From Pseudomonadota bacterium (lineage in GTDB: Bacteria > Myxococcota > Myxococcia > Myxococcales > Myxococcaceae), in the NCBI GenBank assembly GCA_023423535.1, contig JAFAFL010000034.1, positions 9,026-73,025 on the forward strand: a stretch of 64,000 nucleotides of DNA. The letters are read 5' to 3'. Within the stretch, counting starts at the first letter, position 1. The number at the start of each line of letters is the position of its first letter. Below, one piece after another: positions 36,317 to 43,785 of the stretch. The notes beneath the pieces are model-generated. The model ran no database searches, was not told the origin of the DNA, and saw only the letters and a list, made by a program, of their open reading frames with translations. A program made the position numbers and the translations under genes.

Positions 36317-37708
36317 TCACTGCAGCTCGAGCTGCTGGGTGCGGAGGACGGGCGGGAGGTCTTCACCGACGGCGCGCCCCTGGAGGCCTTCGGTGCGCCG
36401 GCGCGGAAGCGAATCGATTCCGCCGAAGCGCTTCTCGGGCTGCCGCGAGAAGACGTTCTCCAGCTCCTGCTCCCAGAACGCGCGCAGCTGGCGGCCGCTG
36501 ACCTTGCCGGTCTTCAGCTTGTTGACGATGGGGAAGAGGTTCCACAGCTCGCGCTCGGTCACCGGACCGGGCAGGAGCGGCGCGCCGAAGCGGAAGCCGT
36601 TGGAGAGGCCGATCTCCGTTCCGCCCGCTTCACGAATCGCGTCGGCGAGCACGTTGTCGAGCGGGTTCTCCACCACCGCGTAGCGCGCGAGCGGCACGTC
36701 CACCCGGCCGACCTCCGCACTGAGCGCGGCCTCGTGGGGCGCGACCGCCGCCTCGACGAGCTTCGCGACCGTCGGGTCCTCCGGAAAGCGCGACGCGGTC
36801 AGCTCGATGAGCTCCCACTTCCGATCGACGACCCTCCCGTTCTCCACCCACAGGTCGAGCCGGCCGAGGAACGAACCAAAGGCACCGGGCTCGACGACCC
36901 AGCTGCCGTCCTCTTTCTCGATCGGCTCGTAGGTGCGCTCGTGCGTGTCGCCGGAGAGGTGAACGTCGACGCCCTTCACCTCCTCCGCGAGCCCCACCGC
37001 CTTCGCGAGGCCCACATGGCTCATCAGCAGCACGACGTCCGCACCGTGCGTTTCGCGGACCTCACGCACCAGCGAGGGCAGCTCTTCCGGTCCGTCGTAG
37101 CGAAGGCCCACGCTGTAGCCGGGCGGCTGCCGGCGCGGCACGTCCGGATCGGTGTAGCCGACCACCGCGACCTTCACGCCCGCCACGCTCTCGAGAAAGT
37201 ACGGCGCGAAGAGCCTCTCTCCGCTCGCACCGTCGCGCAGGTTCGAAGCGATGAGCGGATGCTTCAGCTCCGCGGCCCTCTCGCGCAGCGCCCGCGGGCC
37301 GTACACGACCTCCCAGTTCCCCGGCACCGCGGCGTCTATCCCCAGCGCGTTGAGCGGATCGATGAGCGCCCTGCCCTCGGTAAGCCCGGCCTCACCGCTG
37401 CCCTGGATCGTGTCGCCGGCATCGAGCACGAGGACGTCGCCCCCTCGCTCGGCGCGGATCCGCGCAATGGCCGCGGCCACACGCGCGAAGCCGCCGGCCT
37501 CTTCGATGCGCTCTTCGCCGTCCCTCCAGAAGAGCTCCGGGTGCGGCCGCAGCTGCGCGTGCAGATCCGCCACATAGAGGACCGTCACCTGACGGCGCTC
37601 CGGCTTCGCTTCGCCGCTGACCGGGCGGACGGTCGCGCAGGCGCTGAGGGTTCCAATCGTCGCGAGCGCCGCGAGTGCCCCGAGCAGCGGAGCGATGAGG
37701 TTCTTCAT
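36317..37708 (-). CDS. SoxB-like 5'-nucleotidase-family lipoprotein
   Basis: A 463-residue exported lipoprotein (lipobox LSAC, Cys24) with a metallophosphatase domain and a 5'-nucleotidase C-terminal domain. It has Asp48/His50 (VADLHAQL), Asp99 (DAGDTIQGS) and SHVG. Its PGNWEVVYG carries Trp where nucleotidases have the catalytic His of GNHE; SoxB thiosulfohydrolases have a similar GHWEF. The usual GHTH metal motif reads GDTHE. Together with its sulfur neighbours this favours a SoxB-related sulfate or sulfonate hydrolase over a true nucleotidase, but other Sox genes are absent. The ATG at 37708 has AAAGG upstream and an ECF-type promoter at 37742-37770. Confidence 0.75.
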   Translation of the reverse strand: MKNLIAPLLGALAALATIGTLSACATVRPVSGEAKPERRQVTVLYVADLHAQLRPHPELFWRDGEERIEEAGGFARVAAAIARIRAERGGDVLVLDAGDTIQGSGEAGLTEGRALIDPLNALGIDAAVPGNWEVVYGPRALRERAAELKHPLIASNLRDGASGERLFAPYFLESVAGVKVAVVGYTDPDVPRRQPPGYSVGLRYDGPEELPSLVREVRETHGADVVLLMSHVGLAKAVGLAEEVKGVDVHLSGDTHERTYEPIEKEDGSWVVEPGAFGSFLGRLDLWVENGRVVDRKWELIELTASRFPEDPTVAKLVEAAVAPHEAALSAEVGRVDVPLARYAVVENPLDNVLADAIREAGGTEIGLSNGFRFGAPLLPGPVTERELWNLFPIVNKLKTGKVSGRQLRAFWEQELENVFSRQPEKRFGGIDSLPRRRTEGLQGRAVGEDLPPVLRTQQLELQ

Positions 37709-37741
37709 CTGCAGTGACCTTTCGTTGCGAGGATGGGCTGC

Positions 37742-37770
37742 AGACACGACGAGCCGTCCGCGGAGTTCCC
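37742..37770 (-). promoter_or_regulatory. ECF-type promoter of the soxB-like gene
   Basis: On the minus strand GGGAAC (37770-37765), 17 bases, then GTGTCT (37747-37742), about 35 bases before the start codon. Identical spacing to the promoters at 30437-30465 and 37791-37819. Confidence 0.65.
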
Positions 37771-37790
37771 GCGGCACCGTTCGCCGGCAC

Positions 37791-37819
37791 GGGAACTTCC
37801 GGGGCCTCTCACCGTGTCG
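37791..37819 (+). promoter_or_regulatory. ECF-type promoter of yeiH
   Basis: GGGAAC (37791-37796), 17 bases, then GTGTCG (37814-37819). The start codon at 37829 is only 9 bases further, so the message would be almost leaderless. It is divergent from the soxB-like promoter; their two -35 elements create an 8-base inverted repeat (37764-37771 / 37790-37797). Confidence 0.65.
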
Positions 37820-37828
37820 CTCCGCACC

Positions 37829-38651
37829 ATGAACCCCGCCGAGATCCCTCTCCCCGCTCAGCCCGACGTCGCGCCCCATCACCCACCTGCCAGGCGACGC
37901 CACGCTGCAGCGGAGTGGGTGAAGACGAAGGGACCGGGCGTGCTCCTCGCCTCCTCCGTGGGCGCCGCCGCGTTCTTCGCCTCACGCCTCACGCCTGCGC
38001 TGAGCCCCCTCATCTGGGCCATCCTCCTCGGCGCGGCGCTCGCGAACGTGCGCCGGCTTCCCGCAGTGCTTCAGCCGGGGATCACCTTCTCCGCGAAGCA
38101 GCTCCTCCGGCTGGCGGTAGGCCTGCTCGGCATCCGGCTCGGGCTCTCGCAGCTTCAGTCGGTGGGCGCGGTCGGGCTCGGCGTGGTCTTCGTCTCCGTG
38201 GTGGGGACGCTCCTCTTCGCCATCTGGTTCGGGAAGAGGCTCGGCCTGTCGAAGTCGCTCGCCACCGTGCTCGCTTCGGGAACCGCGATCTGCGGCGCCT
38301 CGGCGATCGTCGCGGTGGCGGGGGTGATCGACGCGAAGGAGCGTGCTCTCGGTGCTCCACCGCCGCTACGGCGGCCCGAAGGGCTCGGCCGGCGTCTCAC
38401 CCATTCCCTGGTTCGTGGGGCTCTTCATCGCCACGATGGTGCTGCGCTCCACGGGGCTCCTGCCCACGAGCGTGGTGGACGGGGTGGTCCAGCTCGACGC
38501 GCTGCTGCTCGCGGTGGCGATGGCCGGGCTCGGGCTCGACCTGCGCTGGGCGAAGGTGAAGGCGGCGGGGCTGAGGCCGCTCTACGCCACGCTCGCGGCG
38601 ACCGTGTTCATCAGCGCGCTGTCCTTCGGCTTCATCACGCTGCTGACCTGA
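37829..38651 (+). pseudogene. yeiH: Disrupted YeiH-type putative sulfate exporter
   Basis: From ATG 37829 the frame encodes the first half of a YeiH family transporter (helices, then GTAICGASAIVAVAGVIDAKE). Right after this, near 38340, the frame leaves the family. The C-terminal part resumes in another frame (PIPWFVGLFIATMVLRSTG, then AMAGLGLDLRW) and ends at the TGA at 38649-38651. Some 80-90 residues of the usual middle are missing, so this is an internal deletion plus frameshift. As written no functional transporter can be made. Confidence 0.8.
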
Positions 38652-38681
38652 GCTCTCCGCAGCGAAGCGACCTCACCCACC

Positions 38682-40430
38682 TCACCACCAGCGCGGCGTG
38701 CGCTCGATGAAGGTCATCAGGGCGTCGTGCTTCGGCGCCTCTTCGCGCGGCTGGTCCATCCACTCGAGCGCGCCCCAGCGCCCGTACTTCGACCAGTTGC
38801 CCACCGCGCCGAGGTGCACGAACAGCTCACCGCCCGCCGCGCGCCACATCCCGAGGTAGTCGAGGTACAGCGCCTTCATCTTCGGGTCGCGGTTCACCGC
38901 GTCGAACAGCGCGTTCACGCGAGGGTCCTCCTGCATCGGTCCGTGGCCTACGAGGTGTTGCCCGCCCTCGTACGCCACGAGCCTCACGCCGTGCTTCTTC
39001 GCCACCTTCGCCTGCTCCGCGACCCAGCCCTTCACCCGCGGCAGCGAGTCCCTTCGCATCGCCTCGAGGAACGTGTCCGGTGTCTGGCCCCAGAGGAAGT
39101 CGCGCATCTTCGGGTCGCCGTACTCGCCGCCGAAGTAGGGCGCCACCGCCAGCGCGTCGGTGTGCTTCGCGGCGTCTTCGAACGAGAGCAGCGTCTCCGA
39201 GCTCCACGCGTTCGCGATGTGCGAGCCCATCACGCGGACGAGCCTCCCCTTCCGCGCCTCACCGAACACGCGCTCGAAGATCCCGAAGATCCGAAGCGAG
39301 CGCTGCGCGTGCCAGCGCAGCTGCGCCTCGTACGGATTTTCCGACAGCCCGAGCCGCAGCCCCTCCTCCTGCGCGTGCTTCGCCACCGGGAAGATGGCGT
39401 TCCAGACCTCGTTGGAGTGCTCGACGTACGCCTTGAGCTCCGGCCGCAGGTTGTCGCGCACGTAGAGCGCGAACGCCTCCACGTACGCGTCGTCGGCGGT
39501 ATGCGGGATGGTGAACCAGGGGTCCTGTCCCTGCACGTTCGCCAGCGCGACCATCACCTCCACCGGCGCCCCGCCCCGCCAGCGCACGTCGTCCGGCTTC
39601 GGGCGCGTCTCCCACGTTCCGGCGACCGCGCCGCCATCCATGCCGATCATCCAGTTGAGGAAGCGCACGCTCGCGTAGTCCTTCAGCCGCTCGAGGAAGA
39701 GCGGGTGGAAGGGCTGCTCGCGGTAATTCTTCTCGAACGGCACGCACGCGCCCGCGTCACCACACGCAGTCTTCGCGTCGCACCAACGCCGCACGTCGCC
39801 TTCGCACCGTCCGCCGGGCATCAGCACGCGGAGGTTCCGCAGCGGGTCGGTGCCGTCCACCGCCACCACGTCGAGCACCAGCCCCTGCTCGCGCGGATCG
39901 AGCGTCACCTCGTCGCGTCCCGCCCCGCGCTTCACCTCGCGGCCGTCCTCCAGCCGCTTGCCCGCGTGCGAGTACTCGAGCCGGCCCTTGCCGTCGTAGA
40001 GCACCACGTACGTGCCCGCGGGCGCGCCGACGCGGTCCCACATCAGCAGCGTCCGTGCGCGTTGGCCCTCGCGCAGGGAACGCACGTTCCCCTTCTCGTC
40101 GAGATCCAGCGGCTGGTCGTCCTGCCACGCGTAGCCGCTCGTCGAGTGCCAGGGCCGCGAGACCTTGAACTGATCGACGAAGCTCCACTCGCGGCTCCAG
40201 TCCACGAGGAAGTCGAGGTTCGTGCCCACCGGCGACCGCGCGGGCGTCACCGGCCCTGCAGCGCGCTCGTCCACCGGCGCCGTCTCCGCCGACAGCGCCT
40301 CGGACTGAGCAGAGCGGGGCGCGGCTCCCTCAGCGCTCCTTCGCGTGCAGCCCTTCCCGCACCCCACCGCCACCATCAGCAGGCTGGCGGTGAGGCACGC
40401 ACGAAGGAGCTTCGACTTTGAACCGGGCAT
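38682..40430 (-). CDS. Glycoside-hydrolase-like lipoprotein
   Basis: The 582-residue product has lipobox VAVGC (Cys24). Its central part reads like a TIM-barrel glycoside hydrolase: FLNWMIGMDGG, then the AYVEHSNEVWN segment with a Glu in the usual position of a clan-A acid/base, SHIANAWSSE, and AYEGGQH with a second candidate catalytic Glu. I cannot assign a GH family. Homologues are often called cellulose-binding or hypothetical. The nearest upstream gene on the strand is the serpin (42-base gap). Confidence 0.65.
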   Translation of the reverse strand: MPGSKSKLLRACLTASLLMVAVGCGKGCTRRSAEGAAPRSAQSEALSAETAPVDERAAGPVTPARSPVGTNLDFLVDWSREWSFVDQFKVSRPWHSTSGYAWQDDQPLDLDEKGNVRSLREGQRARTLLMWDRVGAPAGTYVVLYDGKGRLEYSHAGKRLEDGREVKRGAGRDEVTLDPREQGLVLDVVAVDGTDPLRNLRVLMPGGRCEGDVRRWCDAKTACGDAGACVPFEKNYREQPFHPLFLERLKDYASVRFLNWMIGMDGGAVAGTWETRPKPDDVRWRGGAPVEVMVALANVQGQDPWFTIPHTADDAYVEAFALYVRDNLRPELKAYVEHSNEVWNAIFPVAKHAQEEGLRLGLSENPYEAQLRWHAQRSLRIFGIFERVFGEARKGRLVRVMGSHIANAWSSETLLSFEDAAKHTDALAVAPYFGGEYGDPKMRDFLWGQTPDTFLEAMRRDSLPRVKGWVAEQAKVAKKHGVRLVAYEGGQHLVGHGPMQEDPRVNALFDAVNRDPKMKALYLDYLGMWRAAGGELFVHLGAVGNWSKYGRWGALEWMDQPREEAPKHDALMTFIERTPRWW

Positions 40431-40472
40431 CCGCGCCTTCTACCACCGCGCTCCCGACGAAGACCGGCTGCG

Positions 40473-41777
40473 CTACGGGTTCACCACCCGCCCCACGAAG
40501 ACCAGCGCGCCGGTGGCGTTGTCCCGCACCGCGAAGACGAACGGCCGGTCCACGACGAGCGGGCGAGCCAGCGGCGCCGACGTCTCACCGACGATCACCG
40601 CGGTCGCGGCCGCCGCTTCAGTGCCCTTCTCGTCCACCTTCACGAAGCACTCGTGGACGACGTCGGAGATCGCGACGGAGCGCGGCGTCATGGCGCTGAA
40701 GTCGGCCTCGGCGCCGAACGCGGGCTCGAGCCCCAGCGTCCGAAGCGGCGTGCTCAACGACGCCTGGGTGCGCGCCTCGAACTTCGGGAAGGTGAGGTCC
40801 AGCGTCTCGCCGGTGAGCGCCGCCACGTAGCCGTCGAACGCCGCCGCGCCGAGCGAGGCCTCCAGCGTCTCCAGGTCTCCCTCCGGCGGGACGACGACGA
40901 CCATCGACAGCTCGCCACCGTCATAGGGCAGCTCGAAGATCTCCGTGCCGTTGAGCTGCGCCGCCCGCGTCTGCAGCAGCGGGTGACGCATCAGCGGAAC
41001 CTGCTTCGTGCCCGAGGGCGCGTGGAAGTCGCCGTTGGCGGTCAGCGACTCCTCGAAGACGCGCGCCCACGACGCGTTGAAGTAGATGGCGTTCACCAGC
41101 ACGAGCCGCGTGTCGGAGGTGATCGTCTCCTCCGCGAGGAGCTCCTTGATGCGGTCCTCGGTCTTCTGCGCGACCCACGCGTTGATCTCCACCCGCGACG
41201 GCTCCGGCGCACCGGCGAAGTCCATCAGCCGCACGCCCGCGCCGTACTCCAGCGCCAGCGTGTCGAGGTACGGCACCTCGAGCGGGAAGCCCTGCTGCGC
41301 GAAGACCTGGTTCGTCATGTTCAGCCGGAAGGGCTTTCCATCCGTGCCCGCCGCGCCCTGTCCGCGCGAGGTGAGCTGCGCCTCCAGGTCGTTCATCGCC
41401 CGGTGATGGTTCGCGGCGGGCAGCCCGCTGCCCAGCACCCCTTCGAAGGCCTGCGCCGTGGTGCCCGCTGCGCCGGCGTACGTCATCGACAGCGCGGTGG
41501 AGATGCTCACCGGAGAGAGGAAGAGGTTCTCGCCCTCTGTAGTCAGCTGCCGGTAGAGGTCGAACGCGAGATCGTTCTGCCCCGCGACCGCCTTCTGGAG
41601 ATCTCCGGCCGGAGCGGCGGCGGTGATCCGCGCCTTGTCCGACCGCGCATCCGCGCCGGGCGCCTGCGGCTCGAGCCTGTCCTCCGGCGGTGGAGCCTCC
41701 GCGTCCGGCGTGTTGCAGCCGGCGACGGCGAGGAGCGAGACGAGACAGAGAACGGCGCAGCGCAAGCGGGTAACCAT
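40473..41777 (-). CDS. Serpin lipoprotein (serine protease inhibitor)
   Basis: A complete serpin of 434 residues behind a lipobox (AVAGC, Cys21) and acidic linker. Typical segments are NLFLSPVSISTALSMTYAGA, LVNAIYFNASW and FPKFEA, with C-terminal DRPFVF. The reactive-loop hinge EKGTEAAAATA (383-393) has the small residues needed for loop insertion, so it should be inhibitory. Counting from the hinge as in antitrypsin puts the scissile bond near Thr399-Ser400, suggesting elastase- or subtilisin-like targets. The ATG at 41777 has an excellent GGAGG site. It lies just downstream of a sedolisin-like gene and is tethered to a membrane, probably protecting the cell surface. Confidence 0.92.
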   Translation of the reverse strand: MVTRLRCAVLCLVSLLAVAGCNTPDAEAPPPEDRLEPQAPGADARSDKARITAAAPAGDLQKAVAGQNDLAFDLYRQLTTEGENLFLSPVSISTALSMTYAGAAGTTAQAFEGVLGSGLPAANHHRAMNDLEAQLTSRGQGAAGTDGKPFRLNMTNQVFAQQGFPLEVPYLDTLALEYGAGVRLMDFAGAPEPSRVEINAWVAQKTEDRIKELLAEETITSDTRLVLVNAIYFNASWARVFEESLTANGDFHAPSGTKQVPLMRHPLLQTRAAQLNGTEIFELPYDGGELSMVVVVPPEGDLETLEASLGAAAFDGYVAALTGETLDLTFPKFEARTQASLSTPLRTLGLEPAFGAEADFSAMTPRSVAISDVVHECFVKVDEKGTEAAAATAVIVGETSAPLARPLVVDRPFVFAVRDNATGALVFVGRVVNP

Positions 41778-41927
41778 GGGGCCTCCAACGATGAGGAACA
41801 CAGCGTCGAGAGAGGCAAAGCAACCCGCGCACCACCGCCCCCGCCCAATGAATCCGGCCCCTTCCACTGCCCCCCGGCTCGGGAATCTGAGACCGGCTGC
41901 GAGAAAACCGGCACGCGACCCCGGGCG

Positions 41928-43646
41928 CTACGGCAGCGCGCGGTGCAGCGCCTCCGCATCCGGCGCACCCCAGCCGGTGGGGAAGTCCCAGCCCGGCCCG
42001 GCGGGATACTTCTCGGTGCCGAGGTCGGTGATGTCGCGGAAGGACCTCTGCACCTGCGGCAGCGTGTAGAGCTGCTGGTTGAGCCAGCCCATCGGCGGCT
42101 TGCCCTCCGCGAGGCGCGCGCTGTTGATGGTGGCGAGGATCCCCGCGAACACCGGCGTGGCCACGCTCGTCCCGTTGTTCGGCACCGTCACGCCGAGGAA
42201 GGTGAACCAGTAGCCCGGAGGCGCCGCGTTCAGCGCCACGTCGCTCACGCCGCGGCGGCCACGCAGCCCGGACATGCCGCCCTCATAGGCCGGCGGGTTG
42301 AGGCCCTCCTGCCACCACGGCATCGCGAAGGTCTTGCTCACGCCGGAGCCCGAGTACCACCACGCGCGCTCGCCGGTGACGGTCATCCCCTCCATGAAGA
42401 GCTCCGTCCCGCCCACCGAGGTGCAGTAGGGGCTCGACGAGGGCACGTCCACGCCCGCGGTGTTGCCGCCCGCCGACACGATGGTGATGCCCAGCGCTGC
42501 GCCCTGCATGCACGCGCGGTGGTAGGCCTCGTGGACCGCGCGCGGCTCACCGTCCTCGCGCCGGGCGAACGAGGTGGTGATGACCGAGACCTCGTTGCGG
42601 CCCACCGCCTCGTTGAAGTTGAAGATCATCGACGTCATCCGCGCGTCGGGGCCGCTGTAGAGGATGAGCTCTGCTTCCGGCGCCATCGCCCCGGCCCACT
42701 CGGTGTTCAGCGGGACCTCGCGGTAGCGCGTGAGCGGGCGCTCCATCGTGTAGACGACCCGCGGCAGCTCGCGCGGCACGCCGAACATGTTCCAGAAGTC
42801 GCGCAGGTCCTGCTCGCGGAACGAGGCGCCCACCACCACGCCCAGCCGCACGCCCGCGCCCCGGTGTCCCCGCGCGTGCAGCGGCTCCACGTTGTACGCG
42901 CGCCACACCTGCTGCGGCGTCAGCGCGTCCTCCACGTTGTCCGGCGGCGGGCTCGGCGGTCCCATCGCCTCGTTGCGGATCTCTCCGTCCGCCACCGCGA
43001 TGTCCGCCGCCGCCACCGAGGCGATCCGGTCCGCCACGAACTTCGGCACGGTCACGCCCTCGGTGAGGCCCACCACCTGGTGCGGCGCGTTGCCGCCCTG
43101 CTGCGCCGAGGGCCGCTCGATGAGCCGCAGCTCCGCGCTGAAGAGCCGGTTGAACTGCTCCACCGTGCCGGTGAACTGGAGCACCAGCCCGTTCACCGTG
43201 CGCCGCGGCACCTCGAGCCCGCCGGAGCGCAGCCACTCCACCACGAGGTCCACGTCCTCCTGCCTCGGCGCGTGCCGCAGCTCCCACTCCTCCGCGGTCA
43301 TGTAGCGCCGGAAGAGCGGATGACCCGGCGTGTAGATGTCGCGGATGAGCGCCTCGAGCTGCGCCTCGCGCCGGATGGGAAAGGCGATGAGCCCGCGGAT
43401 GGGCATGTCCAGCGGCGCAGGCCCGAGGTCCGTGCGGTCCTTGCCGCCGGTCGGACTCGCCAGGCCCGCGGGGGTCGGCGTGGGCGTCACGTCTCCGGGC
43501 GGCGCGGGCTCCGGGTCCTCGCCGGTGAACTGCGGCAGGTAGGGGAGGAACGCATCCTGCGGAATCGAGCGCACCTCGTCCGCGTCCCGACAGCCCGCCG
43601 CCAACACGAGGCACACCACTCCCAACCACACGCCGCCGACCCGCAT
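41928..43646 (-). CDS. Sedolisin/kumamolisin-like (S53) lipoprotein with altered catalytic residues
   Basis: A 572-residue lipoprotein (VLAAGC, Cys19) with a Pro-kumamolisin activation domain (about 85-225) and an S53 domain (about 245-572). The nucleophile Ser494 (NNGTSVATPVF) and the calcium site (RDIT and GWDFPTGWG) are present. The Glu-x-x-Leu-Asp pair reads EVPLN (Glu310, Asn314) and the oxyanion Asp (normally GD) reads AGGN. So both acidic catalytic residues seem replaced and activity is doubtful. The ATG at 43646 has a GGAGGGGGG site. The serpin gene follows after 150 bases. Confidence 0.87.
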   Translation of the reverse strand: MRVGGVWLGVVCLVLAAGCRDADEVRSIPQDAFLPYLPQFTGEDPEPAPPGDVTPTPTPAGLASPTGGKDRTDLGPAPLDMPIRGLIAFPIRREAQLEALIRDIYTPGHPLFRRYMTAEEWELRHAPRQEDVDLVVEWLRSGGLEVPRRTVNGLVLQFTGTVEQFNRLFSAELRLIERPSAQQGGNAPHQVVGLTEGVTVPKFVADRIASVAAADIAVADGEIRNEAMGPPSPPPDNVEDALTPQQVWRAYNVEPLHARGHRGAGVRLGVVVGASFREQDLRDFWNMFGVPRELPRVVYTMERPLTRYREVPLNTEWAGAMAPEAELILYSGPDARMTSMIFNFNEAVGRNEVSVITTSFARREDGEPRAVHEAYHRACMQGAALGITIVSAGGNTAGVDVPSSSPYCTSVGGTELFMEGMTVTGERAWWYSGSGVSKTFAMPWWQEGLNPPAYEGGMSGLRGRRGVSDVALNAAPPGYWFTFLGVTVPNNGTSVATPVFAGILATINSARLAEGKPPMGWLNQQLYTLPQVQRSFRDITDLGTEKYPAGPGWDFPTGWGAPDAEALHRALP

Positions 43647-43785
43647 GCCTGTCCCCCCTCCGTCCGCCCGCCCCAATGCTGCGTGCACCTGCGCTTAGGT
43701 AGGTGCGAGGCCGCGGGGAGACATCGATCCGCGGGTCGCGCGGATCATCGACGGCGTGACACTGAAGCTCGTCCGCCCGCCTGCT

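Noticed and set aside
37764..37797. Inverted repeat AGTTCCCG ... CGGGAACT as a repressor operator
   Set aside because: Better explained as the two divergent -35 elements of the ECF-type promoters, since each has a -10 element at exactly the same distance.
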